The notes beneath the pieces are model-generated. The model was given only the letters and a program-made list of their open reading frames with translations. It had not been told where the DNA came from and searched no databases. A stretch of 57,674 nt of DNA. It comes from a virus. Positions 15,987-24,475 of the stretch are shown here, in pieces (the stretch's first letter is position 1; each line of letters starts with the position of its first letter). Location: IMG/VR virus record IMGVR_UViG_3300020733_000019, positions 1-57,674 of that record; one strand, given 5' to 3'. Made by a program: the position numbers and the translations under genes.

Positions 15987-16722
15987 CATAGATGATGAAC
16001 TAGCTTTAAAGCATTGGCCGCCCGTGCCTGCCAAGGATTATCTGCCAGATTGGTATTCTAACATGCCAAAGGCTCAAGAAACTTATAGTTACGACGAGGC
16101 TGCTATAAAAAGTATTAGAGCATGTGTACCTGTAGAAGATTTTTTAACTGCTGGATATATTCTCAAAGCAACTTTTGAACATAGGGTTTCGGAAGCCGTA
16201 GTTGATTTTAAACCCCAGATGAGTATACAAACTGCTAGAAAAACTGAAGATGATCCTCGATTCGAAGAAAGAAAAAAGAAAGCAGGACCCGCAGAATCAT
16301 ATGGATTACATCCAGACGGGCCATTGGGAATCTACAGCGAAGCTATGTGCCCCATGCGTTCTCAAGGTAAAAAAACTCAGGGAAATTATTTTAGATTTGA
16401 ATCTCCTTGGTCGGTACGCACTCCTCCAGGATATAGTTGCTTAGTTATGCAACCTTATTACTTATTTGATCAAAATGTCAATATTATGCCTGCTATAATT
16501 GATACAGATAAATTTGACAAACGAATTCCTGTTGTAGGGTTTCTTACAGGTAAATCAAAAGAAGTAAGATTTTTCGCAGGAGATCCTTTACTGCAAATTA
16601 TTCCTTTTAAACGAGACGAATGGGAATCTGAATTTACCACTGGGCCAATACTTAATAAATCTAAATTCTTTTTATTCAATGCTTACAAACGTATTTTTCA
16701 TTCACCTAAGAGATTTAAATGA
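15970..16722 (+). CDS. DUF6065-like protein, copy 1
   Basis: The protein has 250 residues, the first of three adjacent paralogues. Shared landmarks are PPVPAKDYLPDWYSNMP near the N-terminus, SIRACVPVEDFLTAGYIL at ~50-67, SPWSVRTPPGYSCLVMQPYY at ~145 and FFAGDPLLQIIPFKRDEW near the C-terminus. The IIDTD and GDPLxQxIPFKRxxW strands suggest a compact beta-sandwich or cupin-like fold, but I see no H-x-D/E iron site. I recall a domain of unknown function (DUF6065) of this size and pattern, and that assignment is unverified. Placed between seven oxygenases and the halogenases, it may bind the substrate or be a non-redox partner of the pathway; that is inference. It overlaps both neighbours. Confidence 0.65.
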   Translation: MKIKFNIDDELALKHWPPVPAKDYLPDWYSNMPKAQETYSYDEAAIKSIRACVPVEDFLTAGYILKATFEHRVSEAVVDFKPQMSIQTARKTEDDPRFEERKKKAGPAESYGLHPDGPLGIYSEAMCPMRSQGKKTQGNYFRFESPWSVRTPPGYSCLVMQPYYLFDQNVNIMPAIIDTDKFDKRIPVVGFLTGKSKEVRFFAGDPLLQIIPFKRDEWESEFTTGPILNKSKFFLFNAYKRIFHSPKRFK

Positions 16723-17420
16723 CCAATTTAATAACATTTGCAACTAGTGATCGTGAAACATTAGAAATGTTTCCTGTATTACCTGCATCAAAACTAATTC
16801 CTGAATGGTTTAAAGACATGCCTGTAGAGGTAGATGCATATATGGACGTAGTAGTACCCCATACTCCGACTATAAAAAGATGTATGCCAGTATTAGATTA
16901 CTTGACTACTGGTTATATTATTCGTGCTTCACATGAAATACAAATTAAAAAAGAAGTAGACGAACATTTTTTTAATTCTTTTAGATTTCGTAGTCGAGAA
17001 AATCACAAAGTTGTAGCAAAACATCCTCACCAGCAAGCCCAATTTTCAGAAGATGGCGAAAAAAGTCACTATCTTAAAATTCATCAACCTTGGTATATTA
17101 AGACACCACCGGGATATAGTGTCATGATATTTGATCCATTTTATCATTTTAGAAAAGAATTTAAAATTTTTCCAGGAGTTGTTGACACTGACAAGCACGA
17201 CGAAGTAATAGGGCTCGTGGCATTAGTTAAAGAAAAAGAGTTTATTATTAAACCGGGTGATCCGCTAGTAGTAGTATTTCCTTTTAAACGAAATGATTGG
17301 ACTATGAACACAGAATTTCGAGATAATGAGTATGAAAAGTCTAGTTTTAAATATAGACTTAGTACATACTGGGCCGGATTATATGCCAATTTAATGCATT
17401 CTAAAAAAACTTATAGATAA
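16719..17420 (+). CDS. DUF6065-like protein, copy 2
   Basis: The protein has 233 residues and clear similarity to copy 1: FPVLPASKLIPEWFKDMP, TIKRCMPVLDYLTTGYII, QPWYIKTPPGYSVMIFDPFY, GVVDTDKHDEVIG and KPGDPLVVVFPFKRNDW. It lacks the ~20-residue middle region that copy 1 has before the TPPGYS motif. The TPPGYS loop and GDPL-PFKR strand are the most conserved parts and the likeliest functional surface. The ATG overlaps the stop of copy 1 (AATGA), and copy 3 follows one base after its stop. Confidence 0.65.
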   Translation: MTNLITFATSDRETLEMFPVLPASKLIPEWFKDMPVEVDAYMDVVVPHTPTIKRCMPVLDYLTTGYIIRASHEIQIKKEVDEHFFNSFRFRSRENHKVVAKHPHQQAQFSEDGEKSHYLKIHQPWYIKTPPGYSVMIFDPFYHFRKEFKIFPGVVDTDKHDEVIGLVALVKEKEFIIKPGDPLVVVFPFKRNDWTMNTEFRDNEYEKSSFKYRLSTYWAGLYANLMHSKKTYR

Positions 17421-17421
17421 T

Positions 17422-18114
17422 ATGTTTACATTTTTTAACAAAAAATCTAAAATTGTATTAGATTGTTTTACATTTGTACCGGAGATAGCAACTCTATTTC
17501 CAATAATACATGCAGAAGACCGTATTCCTCCGTTTTGGAAAAATTTGCCAACTGTTGTAAAACATTCCGGCATCAGTAGAGGCACTATGAGAACTTGCCC
17601 AGGGGTTAGTTCATTATTTAGAACTGGATTCATTTTACAAAACTGGTCAGATTGTTGGATTAGCACCGAGAATGATAAGTTAACATGGTTTCCCGAAAAT
17701 GCAGGCGAACAGCATAACCCTAAACAATGGGGAGAATATCTTAAAAATTATCATCACTTAAAACTAGTTAGCCCGTGGAGGATACAAGAAAAAAGTGGTG
17801 TTAATTTTCTTTATACAAACTGTTTTTGGCACGACGACAATTTCAAACCTTTTGTAGTTAACGGGATGGTTGAATACAAATATCAATCAACTACTAGCGT
17901 AAACATGCTAATTCCAAAAACAATGTTTCCAAAAGATTTAACTATTCCGGCCGGTCAAGAATTAGCTCATATAGTCCCAATGTCTGAAAAGGACATTGAG
18001 ATTAAAATGCATACTATATCTAGAACAGAATATGAAAATCTAGGATCGTACACATTCTCGTTTAATGGACAATACTTTAAACGCAAAAAGTTATTAAAAG
18101 AGCAGGGTCTATGA
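17422..18114 (+). CDS. DUF6065-like protein, copy 3 (divergent)
   Basis: The protein has 230 residues and is the most divergent of the three. FPIIHAEDRIPPFWKNLP, TMRTCPGVSSLFRTGFILQ, LVSPWRIQEKSGVNFLYTNC and IPAGQELAHIVPMSEKDIE occupy the same positions as the motifs in copies 1 and 2. However, TPPGY has become EKSGV and the GDPL-PFKR strand is only partly kept. It starts MFTFFNKKSKIVLDCFTFVP. The divergence suggests a changed binding role rather than decay, since the frame is intact and the spacing of motifs is preserved. It overlaps the next oxygenase gene by 4 bases. Confidence 0.6.
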   Translation: MFTFFNKKSKIVLDCFTFVPEIATLFPIIHAEDRIPPFWKNLPTVVKHSGISRGTMRTCPGVSSLFRTGFILQNWSDCWISTENDKLTWFPENAGEQHNPKQWGEYLKNYHHLKLVSPWRIQEKSGVNFLYTNCFWHDDNFKPFVVNGMVEYKYQSTTSVNMLIPKTMFPKDLTIPAGQELAHIVPMSEKDIEIKMHTISRTEYENLGSYTFSFNGQYFKRKKLLKEQGL

Positions 18115-18740
18115 AAATACATTCATTGTTCCCAATTCCACTTTACGAACATCAAGGAACACAACAAGAAATATTTCTAATCCAGGACGAGATTAAAAAA
18201 AAATTATTAGAAATAGAACAAAAAGATACGTTTGAAAATCCCCCAGGGTGGGGCGATGGTGTCCAAACTAATATCAAAGCCAGACACAACTCTATAGATG
18301 ACTTTGAATTAGTGCATCTAAAAAGATATATCGAGTTACATGTTAAAAAATATATAGATGCTACACAATCATGGCATCCAGTTCCGATAGCCCTAAGGCA
18401 CAGTTGGATTAATAAAACGGGAAAAGATCAAGGACAAGATTGGCATCAGCATCAAGATTCATTTATTTCAGGTACATATTATTACCAAACCTCAGGAACT
18501 GACGGGGTATTTAGTATAATGAATCCTGTACCATACATGCAACAAGAGCTATTTCCGTTCGGTAATTTATCATATAAGAGCCACGATATTGTGCCAGCAG
18601 TTGGTAAGTTACTATTATTTCCCGGTTGGTTGATGCATTCTGTGGAAAAAAATAAAACTGAAAATATTCGTATCTCAATATCTTTTAATTTCCATAGAAA
18701 TCATTGGAGCGGCATCGCTCAAGATTCTACCTATATCTAA
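18111..18740 (+). CDS. 2OG-Fe(II) oxygenase-like protein 8
   Basis: The protein has 209 residues. It follows the same small-oxygenase pattern as protein 2: LFPIPLYEH at the N-terminus, RHSWINKTGKDQGQDWHQH, then QDSFISGTYYYQTSG, FPGWLMHSV and NIRISISFNFH. Ligands by alignment are H114 and D116, distal H176 and 2OG-binding R187, a complete set. W-x-N/H-x-x-G ... W-H-x-H and FPGWLxHxVxxN ... RISISFNF are the family hallmarks. It ends 38 bases before the first halogenase gene, where a late-promoter match occurs. Confidence 0.82.
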   Translation: MKIHSLFPIPLYEHQGTQQEIFLIQDEIKKKLLEIEQKDTFENPPGWGDGVQTNIKARHNSIDDFELVHLKRYIELHVKKYIDATQSWHPVPIALRHSWINKTGKDQGQDWHQHQDSFISGTYYYQTSGTDGVFSIMNPVPYMQQELFPFGNLSYKSHDIVPAVGKLLLFPGWLMHSVEKNKTENIRISISFNFHRNHWSGIAQDSTYI

Positions 18741-18750
18741 AACTCGACCA

Positions 18751-18757
18751 CTAAATA
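18751..18757 (+). promoter_or_regulatory. late promoter for the halogenase genes (CTAAATA)
   Basis: The sequence CTAAATAT lies 28 bases upstream of the halogenase ATG, in the longest gap before these genes, and is followed by an AGAGGA ribosome site at 18767-18772. It resembles the CTAAATA matches before gp13 and the 351-aa fibre gene, and suggests late expression of at least the last four cassette genes. Confidence 0.5.
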
Positions 18758-18778
18758 TTGAACCAAAGAGGATCACAC

Positions 18779-20398
18779 ATGAAAAAACCCATTAAACGAA
18801 TTATTATAGCAGGGGGCGGAAGCTCAGGTTGGATGTCTGCTGCCATGTTGTCTAAACAATTTCCTGACATGGAGATAGCATTAATTGAAAGTCCGGACAT
18901 TCCTATCATCGGCGTAGGCGAATCTACTTTGGGGACAATTAATCAATATCTAGGATTGCTTGGGATCAAAGATGAGGATTGGATGGAATACTGTAATGCT
19001 ACCTATAAATTAGCAATTAAATTTACAGATTTTTACGAAAAAGGTAAAGCATTTTACTATCCGTTTGGTCTAAAGGATCTTCAAAATACACAACAGGGTG
19101 CTACAGATTGGTATGTAAAAAAGACACTATATCCCGAAACCGACAATAATGACTTTTATGAAAGTCTTTATAGTTCAATGCCTATGATTTATCAGAGTAA
19201 AATATTTGATAATAAAGAAGGGCAATTACCGGGATTCAGCTGGAGAAATGATAGTGCTTATCATATGGATGCTACATTATTTGGCGAATTCTTAAAAGAA
19301 AAAATTTGTATTCCAAATGGAGTTGTGCATATTAGTGCAACTATCGAAGGAGTATTGCAAGAAGAAGACGGTTACGTTGCAGGTCTTAAACTCAGTAACG
19401 GTGATATAGTCGATGCTGATTTATATATTGACTGCACTGGATTTAAAAGTATATTGTTAGAACAAACTATGGGAGTAGAATTTGAATCATATTCTCCGCA
19501 TCTCCCTAACAACTATGCTTGGGTAACACATATTCCTTATATACACAAAGAAAGAGAAATGGAAAATGTTACAAACTGTACTGCTATAGAAAACGGCTGG
19601 GTTTGGAATATTCCGCTTTATGATAGAATTGGTAGCGGATATGTATTTTGCGACAAATTTATTTCTAAAGAAGAAGCTCTAGAAGAATACAAAAGATATT
19701 TAAACAGTGATAAAATGGTTGTACATAATCCTGCTAGAAGTCAATTCTTAGAATTTAGGTTGATTGAAATTAAAAATGGTGTACATGATAAAGCATGGGA
19801 GAAAAATGTTGTAGGTGTAGGTCTCAGCTATGCATTTGTTGAGCCGTTAGAAAGTACAGGATTGCTAAGTGTTCAAGAAATGCTGTTAAAATTATGTGAA
19901 ACTTTGCATAATAAGCAAATAAACAAGATACATATTGATCATTTCAACTATATTACACACTATGTAATGGACAGTTTTAGAAATTTTGTAACTTATCATT
20001 ATGTATTTTCTTCAAGACGTGATACCCCATATTGGCAATATATCACTAGTCAAATTGAGATGGATCCATTGATGTTTGATCGTAAACTTAATGCAATACC
20101 TACAGCGGCTACCGATTTAGCTGTTAAATTATTGCAAACTCATCACATGCCCGGTGATCCAAGTATGGGTGGTATGCCTGATATACTAGTAGGAATGAAT
20201 GTTTTACCTACATCTAAAACACAATTAGATATTGTTCGTATGATCATGGATGCAAGACAAGGACAAAGTGTAGAATTTTATACTAGTCAAACACAGGATT
20301 ATTGGGATCAAAAGAAAGAGTATATCGAATCTTTAGTTGAAACAGCTCCGTCTCATTATCAATATCTAAAAGATAACATTTATCACGGAAGAGATTAA
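18779..20398 (+). CDS. flavin-dependent halogenase (tryptophan-halogenase family), copy 1
   Basis: The protein has 539 residues from the ATG at 18779. An in-frame TTG at 18758 is rejected because AGAGGA stands 7 bases before this ATG and MKKPIKRIII-AGGGSSGW matches the family start. The FAD site is GGGSSG (12-17), then IPIIGVGEST (~41-50). The catalytic Lys is K81 in YKLAIKF, corresponding to K79 of PrnA. The halogenase-specific WxWxIP is W274-V-W276-N-I-P279. The catalytic Glu is E358 in EPLESTG, corresponding to E346 of PrnA. With all four signatures it should use FADH2, O2 and halide to make HOX and halogenate a substrate, probably aromatic. It needs a flavin reductase, absent here and probably supplied by the host. 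The stop shares a base with the next ATG. Confidence 0.93.
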   Translation: MKKPIKRIIIAGGGSSGWMSAAMLSKQFPDMEIALIESPDIPIIGVGESTLGTINQYLGLLGIKDEDWMEYCNATYKLAIKFTDFYEKGKAFYYPFGLKDLQNTQQGATDWYVKKTLYPETDNNDFYESLYSSMPMIYQSKIFDNKEGQLPGFSWRNDSAYHMDATLFGEFLKEKICIPNGVVHISATIEGVLQEEDGYVAGLKLSNGDIVDADLYIDCTGFKSILLEQTMGVEFESYSPHLPNNYAWVTHIPYIHKEREMENVTNCTAIENGWVWNIPLYDRIGSGYVFCDKFISKEEALEEYKRYLNSDKMVVHNPARSQFLEFRLIEIKNGVHDKAWEKNVVGVGLSYAFVEPLESTGLLSVQEMLLKLCETLHNKQINKIHIDHFNYITHYVMDSFRNFVTYHYVFSSRRDTPYWQYITSQIEMDPLMFDRKLNAIPTAATDLAVKLLQTHHMPGDPSMGGMPDILVGMNVLPTSKTQLDIVRMIMDARQGQSVEFYTSQTQDYWDQKKEYIESLVETAPSHYQYLKDNIYHGRD

Positions 20399-20976
20399 TG
20401 ACTATGGAGTTTAAAAATGCTGATCGTAAAAAGACAGCACATAATTTGTATTGCGCTCCTATGCTTACTAAGGAGGAGTGCAATGAAATTATAAAAAACT
20501 CCAATAAATGGCTAGAAGGAACTGTTTTAAAATTTGGACAATTTATTAAAGTTAAAGAATATAGAAGTGTTCAGATTTGTAGAACTTCCGTCACAGAAGA
20601 GCTAGTAGATAAAATTTTTGTAACTGTTTTTAAAGTAAACACTGCAACATTTAGATTTCATTTAGACGGATATGACGAAAGAGATGTCCCAAATGTTTTA
20701 AAATATTCGGCAGATCGTGGGGATCATTATGTATGGCATACTGATTTAATTCCAGGTGATGCTGTTAGAAAATTATCGTTTACTATACAGTTGTCAGACC
20801 CATCCGAATATGACGGTGGTGATCTGGAATTTAGCCCTGGCACTACAGATCCAAATATAAGAAAACAAGGTATGATGACTATATTTCCGTCATATGCTAC
20901 TCATCGAGTTACTCCGGTTACTCGAGGAACAAGATATGCAATAGTAGGGTGGATTTATGGTCCCGAATTCAGGTAA
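20398..20976 (+). CDS. 2OG-Fe(II) oxygenase-like protein 9 (prolyl-hydroxylase-like)
   Basis: The protein has 192 residues and is the most canonical oxygenase of the cassette. YVWHTDLIPGDAVRKLSFTI gives H114 and D116; SDPSEYDGGDLEF is the GGxLxF strand typical of prolyl-4-hydroxylase-type enzymes; TIFPSYATHRVTPV gives H169, and RGTRYAIVGWIYG gives R179. The closest well-known pattern is the PKHD/P4Hc type, which hydroxylates proline or other residues in proteins or peptides. It sits between two flavoprotein genes, overlapping one base upstream and 20 bases downstream, so it is translated with the halogenases. Confidence 0.9.
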   Translation: MTMEFKNADRKKTAHNLYCAPMLTKEECNEIIKNSNKWLEGTVLKFGQFIKVKEYRSVQICRTSVTEELVDKIFVTVFKVNTATFRFHLDGYDERDVPNVLKYSADRGDHYVWHTDLIPGDAVRKLSFTIQLSDPSEYDGGDLEFSPGTTDPNIRKQGMMTIFPSYATHRVTPVTRGTRYAIVGWIYGPEFR

Positions 20977-22171
20977 AAAATTTAGATTAGGTGTTATTGG
21001 AGCAGGTACTGCTGGAATAGTTAGTATCTCTCATATAATTCCTTGGCTTTCTAATAGCTGGGACGTAGTATCTATATACGATCCTAGCACTCCTATACTA
21101 GGCATAGGAGAAAGTACAAACCCTAATTTTTTATCAACTTTAGAATTTGGAACTGGCTTTAGAGAAACTGAAGACATTGAAAAATTAGAAGGCACACTTA
21201 AATTTGGAACAAAATATATAGGGTGGCGATCAGAAGATTGGATTAATCCTTTATTCGGTGCTGGACACGCATTACATTTTAATAATTTTAAATTAAAAGA
21301 GTTTGCATTTGAAAGATTTAAACAAAAATGGCCTGACAAATTTAAAGTTATTGAGGGTGCAGTTACATCTGTTACTAATGAATTTCAGTGTGTGCATGTT
21401 ATAGTTAATAATACTATTGAAAAATTTGATTACATTATAGACTGTAGAGGATTTCCTGAAGATTATTCAGATTATGAAATTAGTAATTGTTCTCCTTTAA
21501 ATCGATGTTTTGTCTATAGTACGCCATCGCACGTAACAGACCAGTTTCCATGTACCGAACATATTGCTACAAAACATGGTTGGACTTTTGGAATACCATT
21601 GTCGACTAGGCACACCTATGGATATTTGTTTAACGATACGATTAGCACTGAAGATCAAGTTATAAAGGACATGTCTGAAATGTTTTCAACAGATTTAAAA
21701 AAAGATAATCTAGTTGACTATAAGTTTAAATCATACTACAGTAAAAAAATCTTAAACAAACGTATATTAAAAAATGGAAATAGAGCATTATTTTTTGAAC
21801 CGTTGAGTGCAAGTAGTATTTTTTGTTATGTTGAAATTGCTGAGCTTTTTTTACATCATTTAAATAAAAATGAAAAATACAATGAATTTTTTGTAAATAC
21901 TGAATTTATTAAATTAGCCAAATCATTAGAAGACATGCTGTCATTTTTATATCACGGGGGCACTAATTACGATACAGAATTCTGGAGATTTGCTAAAGCA
22001 AGGGCAGTTGATCGATTAAATAACAGTAACGCATTTTCAGAAATCATTGTTGAATATAAAAAAATGTTTAAAAATGGAACACCGTTAACTGGAAAAAGTT
22101 GGTTTTTCTTACCTCACAATTTAAGAATTATCGACGAACAAATGAATTATAACTATTTTAAAGAACTATGA
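20957..22171 (+). CDS. degenerate halogenase-like flavoprotein
   Basis: The protein has 404 residues, ~135 shorter than the neighbouring halogenases. The FAD signature is intact (GVIGAGTAG, then ILGIGEST), and the catalytic-Lys strand is kept as LKFGTKYIGW (K86). The WxWxIP motif is altered to GWTFGIPL. The catalytic Glu motif EPLESTG has become EPLSASS (281-287), placing Ser284 where Glu should be. IDCRGF matches the usual IDCTGF. It is therefore a true family member that keeps flavin binding and the Lys but has lost the Glu and part of the substrate domain. It may be a non-halogenating monooxygenase, a regulatory partner or a flavin-handling subunit. The frame is intact, so decay to a pseudogene is not indicated. 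It overlaps both neighbours. Confidence 0.82.
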   Translation: MVPNSGKKFRLGVIGAGTAGIVSISHIIPWLSNSWDVVSIYDPSTPILGIGESTNPNFLSTLEFGTGFRETEDIEKLEGTLKFGTKYIGWRSEDWINPLFGAGHALHFNNFKLKEFAFERFKQKWPDKFKVIEGAVTSVTNEFQCVHVIVNNTIEKFDYIIDCRGFPEDYSDYEISNCSPLNRCFVYSTPSHVTDQFPCTEHIATKHGWTFGIPLSTRHTYGYLFNDTISTEDQVIKDMSEMFSTDLKKDNLVDYKFKSYYSKKILNKRILKNGNRALFFEPLSASSIFCYVEIAELFLHHLNKNEKYNEFFVNTEFIKLAKSLEDMLSFLYHGGTNYDTEFWRFAKARAVDRLNNSNAFSEIIVEYKKMFKNGTPLTGKSWFFLPHNLRIIDEQMNYNYFKEL

Positions 22172-23793
22172 GAAAACCTATTGAAAAAATCGTAATAGTC
22201 GGTGGTGGTAGTGCTGGCTGGATGACAGCGGCATTGCTAACTAAGAAATTTCCAAATTTTAAATTTACATTAGTTGAAAGCCCCGATGTTCCAACTGTCG
22301 GTGTGGGCGAATCTACACTAGGTACATTAAATTTATTTTTACATTTATTAGACTTAGACGATAAAGAATGGATGGAATACTGTAACTGTACTTACAAGCT
22401 AAGTATAAAATTTACAGATTTTTATAAAGTAGGTGAAACATTTTACTATCCTTTTGGGCAAAAAGATAGAAAAACTACACTAGCCGGATTAACTGATTGG
22501 TATCACAAAAAATTATTGTACCCCGAGACTCCTTGGAATGATTTTTATGAGTGTGTATATAGCACAATGCCGTTAATCTATAACAACAAAATGTGCGACA
22601 ACATAACAACTCCTAAACTAGAAGGCTATAGTTTTAAAAATGATTCAGCATATCATATGGATGCCGCCTTATTGGCGCAATTTTTAAAAGAAAAGTATGC
22701 CATTCCTAGCGGGATGGAATATATACAACAACATGTAACTGACATTATTAAAGATGCAGACGGTTATTTAGATCACTTAGTATTAAAAAATGGTGAAACA
22801 GTAACTGGTGATTTGTTTATTGATTGTACAGGTTTTAAAAGTTTGTTGTTAGAACAAACTATGGGGGTGCCTTTTGAAAGTTTTAAAAAATGGCTTCCTA
22901 ATGACCATGCTTGGACATGCCATGTTCCGTATCACGATAAAGAACTCGAAATGGAAAATGTTACAAATTGCACAGCTTATAACAATGGTTGGGTATGGAA
23001 CATTCCATTATATCATCGTATTGGCAGCGGGTATGTTTTTAGTAGTGATTTTATTAGTATAGAAGATGCACTAGAAGAATATAAACAATATCTTAACAGT
23101 GATAAGATGACTTATCATGATTCGCACCGAGCTGATAATTTAGAATTTAGATTAGTCAAGATTAAAAACGGAACTCATAACAAGTGTTGGGAAAAGAATG
23201 TTGTAGGAGTAGGTTTAAGTTATGCGTTTATTGAACCTCTGGAAAGTACAGGCCTATTCAGTGTAACAGAAATATTAGAACTATTGTATCAGATTCTAGA
23301 CAACGAACAAATAACAAAAATGCACGAAGATTGGTTTAATCGCGAAGCTAATTTACTCATGCAGTCTTTTAAATGTTTTGTTACATACCATTATGTGTTA
23401 AGTTCTCGAAAAGATACACCTTATTGGAAACATGTTACTGAAAACATAGAAATGGATAAAAGACTAATTGATAAACAGTTGGCAGAACTACATACTATGA
23501 CAGCTGAACTAGGTAATAAATTGTTTAATGAACATGAACTTGGTGCAAATATGGGAGGTCTTCCTGATATATTTGTAGGAAATCATTTACTACCAGTTAA
23601 CAGAATGTCATTAGAAAAAATTAAATATGACGGACTATATACAATACCCGGGCAAAGTATGATTCCAGAAATTCTTAAAAAAGAAACACTTCAATACTGG
23701 GCTCAGAAAAAGATTAAAAATGAACTTGTGGCAGCTAAGTGTCCAAGTCATTATCAATATTTAAGACAAACATATCATAACGGTAAGGAATAA
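22168..23793 (+). CDS. flavin-dependent halogenase (tryptophan-halogenase family), copy 2
   Basis: The protein has 541 residues and is close to copy 1 throughout (shared EWMEYCNxTYKLxIKFTDFY, ENVTNCTA, RIGSGYVF, WEKNVVGVGLSYAF). It has the FAD site GGGSAG, GVGEST, catalytic K81 in YKLSIKF, WVWNIP at ~275-280, and E359 in EPLESTG. All catalytic residues are therefore intact. Differences between the copies cluster in residues 135-160 and the C-terminal 100 residues, the substrate-binding parts of this family, suggesting different substrates or regiochemistry. Its start overlaps the stop of the degenerate copy (ATGA). It is the last gene of the cassette and ends at a strong terminator. Confidence 0.93.
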   Translation: MRKPIEKIVIVGGGSAGWMTAALLTKKFPNFKFTLVESPDVPTVGVGESTLGTLNLFLHLLDLDDKEWMEYCNCTYKLSIKFTDFYKVGETFYYPFGQKDRKTTLAGLTDWYHKKLLYPETPWNDFYECVYSTMPLIYNNKMCDNITTPKLEGYSFKNDSAYHMDAALLAQFLKEKYAIPSGMEYIQQHVTDIIKDADGYLDHLVLKNGETVTGDLFIDCTGFKSLLLEQTMGVPFESFKKWLPNDHAWTCHVPYHDKELEMENVTNCTAYNNGWVWNIPLYHRIGSGYVFSSDFISIEDALEEYKQYLNSDKMTYHDSHRADNLEFRLVKIKNGTHNKCWEKNVVGVGLSYAFIEPLESTGLFSVTEILELLYQILDNEQITKMHEDWFNREANLLMQSFKCFVTYHYVLSSRKDTPYWKHVTENIEMDKRLIDKQLAELHTMTAELGNKLFNEHELGANMGGLPDIFVGNHLLPVNRMSLEKIKYDGLYTIPGQSMIPEILKKETLQYWAQKKIKNELVAAKCPSHYQYLRQTYHNGKE

Positions 23794-23818
23794 AAAAAGC
23801 ACCCTAGGGTGCTTTTTT
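23793..23818. terminator. bidirectional intrinsic terminator
   Basis: GCACCCTAGGGTGC (23799-23812) is a perfect palindrome flanked by an A-run on the left and six T on the right, so it makes a terminator hairpin on either strand. It sits exactly between the converging halogenase operon and the minus-strand fibre operon. Confidence 0.93.
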
Positions 23819-23819
23819 A

Positions 23820-24458
23820 TTATGGAGTATCTGTTCCTAAACTAGGATCAGCATGATGGTAATAAGTATGGAAGGGAACATGCTCTGGTATCCATGTTGG
23901 ATCTTGAGTAGATCTTAGTACCATTTCAGCTGTCACTTTACTAGTAAGTTCCATATGTTCTTTTACTGTTTTTAATTCTACTAATTCTAGTAGCTCTAAA
24001 GGATCTAAAGGGATTGGTTTAGTCCATGTAGGGTCTGCAAGTAATTCTTTAGTTATATAATCTGCTTTCTCTTTAATTGCAATTTGAGCACGTTCGACTA
24101 CCCAATCGTGTATGTGCTGATGTGGGTTTTCATATTCCCATTCTAAAACTTTAATTTCATCGTCTGACAATTCAAATGTAAATGTTTCACATTCTTGATC
24201 AGGCAAATCTCGATCAATTGGAGTCCAGTTAGGATCTTTTGGTGGTAAATTACCTGCCATAATAATTGAAGCTTTATCTTTAGGCATGTGGGTAGCACCA
24301 CCATCTTTTAATTGCTGGACTATTGTTGGTACTAAGTTATCTTCAACTAGTCGCACACGCCACTCAACTAGATTTCTAATCCAATCGTCGGGGTTCAATG
24401 CGGTATGATGAAGTAGTTCTGCTTCTTTTAGTGTTAATCTAATGGTAAATTGTGTCAT
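23820..24458 (-). CDS. duplicated-domain conserved phage protein, function unknown
   Basis: The protein has 212 residues. It contains an internal repeat: residues ~4-50 (FTIRLTLKEAELLHHTALNP, then WIRNLVEWRVRLVEDNLV) and ~93-140 (FTFELSDDEIKVLEWEYENP, then WVVERAQIAIKEKAD) have the same strand-helix-helix pattern. A short motif D-P-x-W-x-P recurs three times (DPNWTP, DPTWTKP, DPTWIP). I recall small helical proteins of this kind next to tail fibres in marine T4-like phages but know no function. Its position after the receptor-binding fibres makes a fibre assembly or chaperone role plausible. It has its own late promoter (24476-24483) and ends at the shared terminator. Confidence 0.6.
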   Translation of the reverse strand: MTQFTIRLTLKEAELLHHTALNPDDWIRNLVEWRVRLVEDNLVPTIVQQLKDGGATHMPKDKASIIMAGNLPPKDPNWTPIDRDLPDQECETFTFELSDDEIKVLEWEYENPHQHIHDWVVERAQIAIKEKADYITKELLADPTWTKPIPLDPLELLELVELKTVKEHMELTSKVTAEMVLRSTQDPTWIPEHVPFHTYYHHADPSLGTDTP

Positions 24459-24475
24459 TTTTTATCTCTCTGATG

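Noticed and set aside
18758-18778. In-frame upstream TTG start giving a 546-aa halogenase
   Set aside because: The AGAGGA ribosome site falls inside that extension and is well spaced for the ATG at 18779, and the family-like sequence starts at MKKPIKR.
11551-23793. Cassette as an integrated bacterial genomic island or prophage border
   Set aside because: There is no integrase, att-like direct repeat, tRNA or transposase at either end; the packing and flanking late elements are phage-like.
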